Notes under the pieces: generated by a model
The model's input: only the letters and a program-made list of their open reading frames with translations
Told to the model about the DNA's origin: nothing
The model's database searches: none
Source of the DNA: Krasilnikovozyma curviuscula
Taxonomy: Eukaryota > Basidiomycota > Tremellomycetes > Cystofilobasidiales > Mrakiaceae
Reading direction: 5' to 3'
NCBI GenBank assembly: GCA_014825775.1
Contig: MVAQ01000013.1
Coordinates: 124,001 to 188,000, forward strand
DNA length: 64,000 nt
In this document: one piece after another, positions 63,921 to 64,000 of the stretch
Numbering within the stretch: the stretch's first letter is position 1
Layout: each line of letters begins with the position of its first letter
Program-made: the position numbers and the translations under genes

Positions 63921-64000
63921 CTGTTACAGAAAGAAACAGAAACACTTTGAGTTAAATGTCTGTGCAGAAGAAGAAAGAAGATAAAGTGGGGAAAAACTCA

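Overview
The window reads as nuclear DNA of a basidiomycete fungus, most probably a tremellomycete yeast or close relative. Genes are compact and intron-rich: commonly 5-18 exons, introns mostly about 45-100 bases, GT-AG ends with a few GC-AG. Every confident gene has a eukaryotic orthologue. The lineage is an inference from gene structure and family resemblance, not from a database search. Coding models were built by joining open frames at splice sites, and each complete model closes as a multiple of three. No tRNA, rRNA, CRISPR array or transposon was recognised.

Layout, left to right: pantothenate-type MFS permease (+), SmD1 (+), proteasome subunit Rpn3 (-), tRNA ligase Trl1 (-), Polo kinase (-), Sar1 exchange factor Sec12 (-), an uncertain small membrane protein (-), mitochondrial acidic protein MAM33 (-), a three-RRM Gbp2/Hrb1-like protein (+), COPII cargo adaptor Sec24 (+), a membrane-anchored RBR ubiquitin ligase (+), CBS-domain protein Sds23 (-), COPII Sec23 (-), PP1 phosphatase copy A (-), a TauD-type dioxygenase (-), a large GT2 polysaccharide synthase copy A (-), GT2 copy B (+), PP1 copy B (+), a small conserved protein (-), an ER-lumenal TPR/J co-chaperone (-), a bZIP regulator (+), a WW-like protein (-), and a gene cut by the right edge (-).

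Two points of organisation stand out. First, three of the dedicated COPII genes (SEC12, SEC24, SEC23) lie within about 22 kb; other ER-related genes (TRL1, the J co-chaperone) are in the same window. Second, the stretch 38.3-55.2 kb is a palindromic gene duplication: PP1(-), dioxygenase(-), GT2(-) then GT2(+), PP1(+). The two GT2 paralogues diverge from one 830-base intergenic region, and a PP1 gene lies downstream of each.

Other signals: long introns in the SMD1 and Gbp2-like genes, one with a plausible poison exon; an 18-base element repeated upstream of two neighbouring genes; a WW-like module at the start of Sec24; and a 12-base microexon in GT2 copy B.
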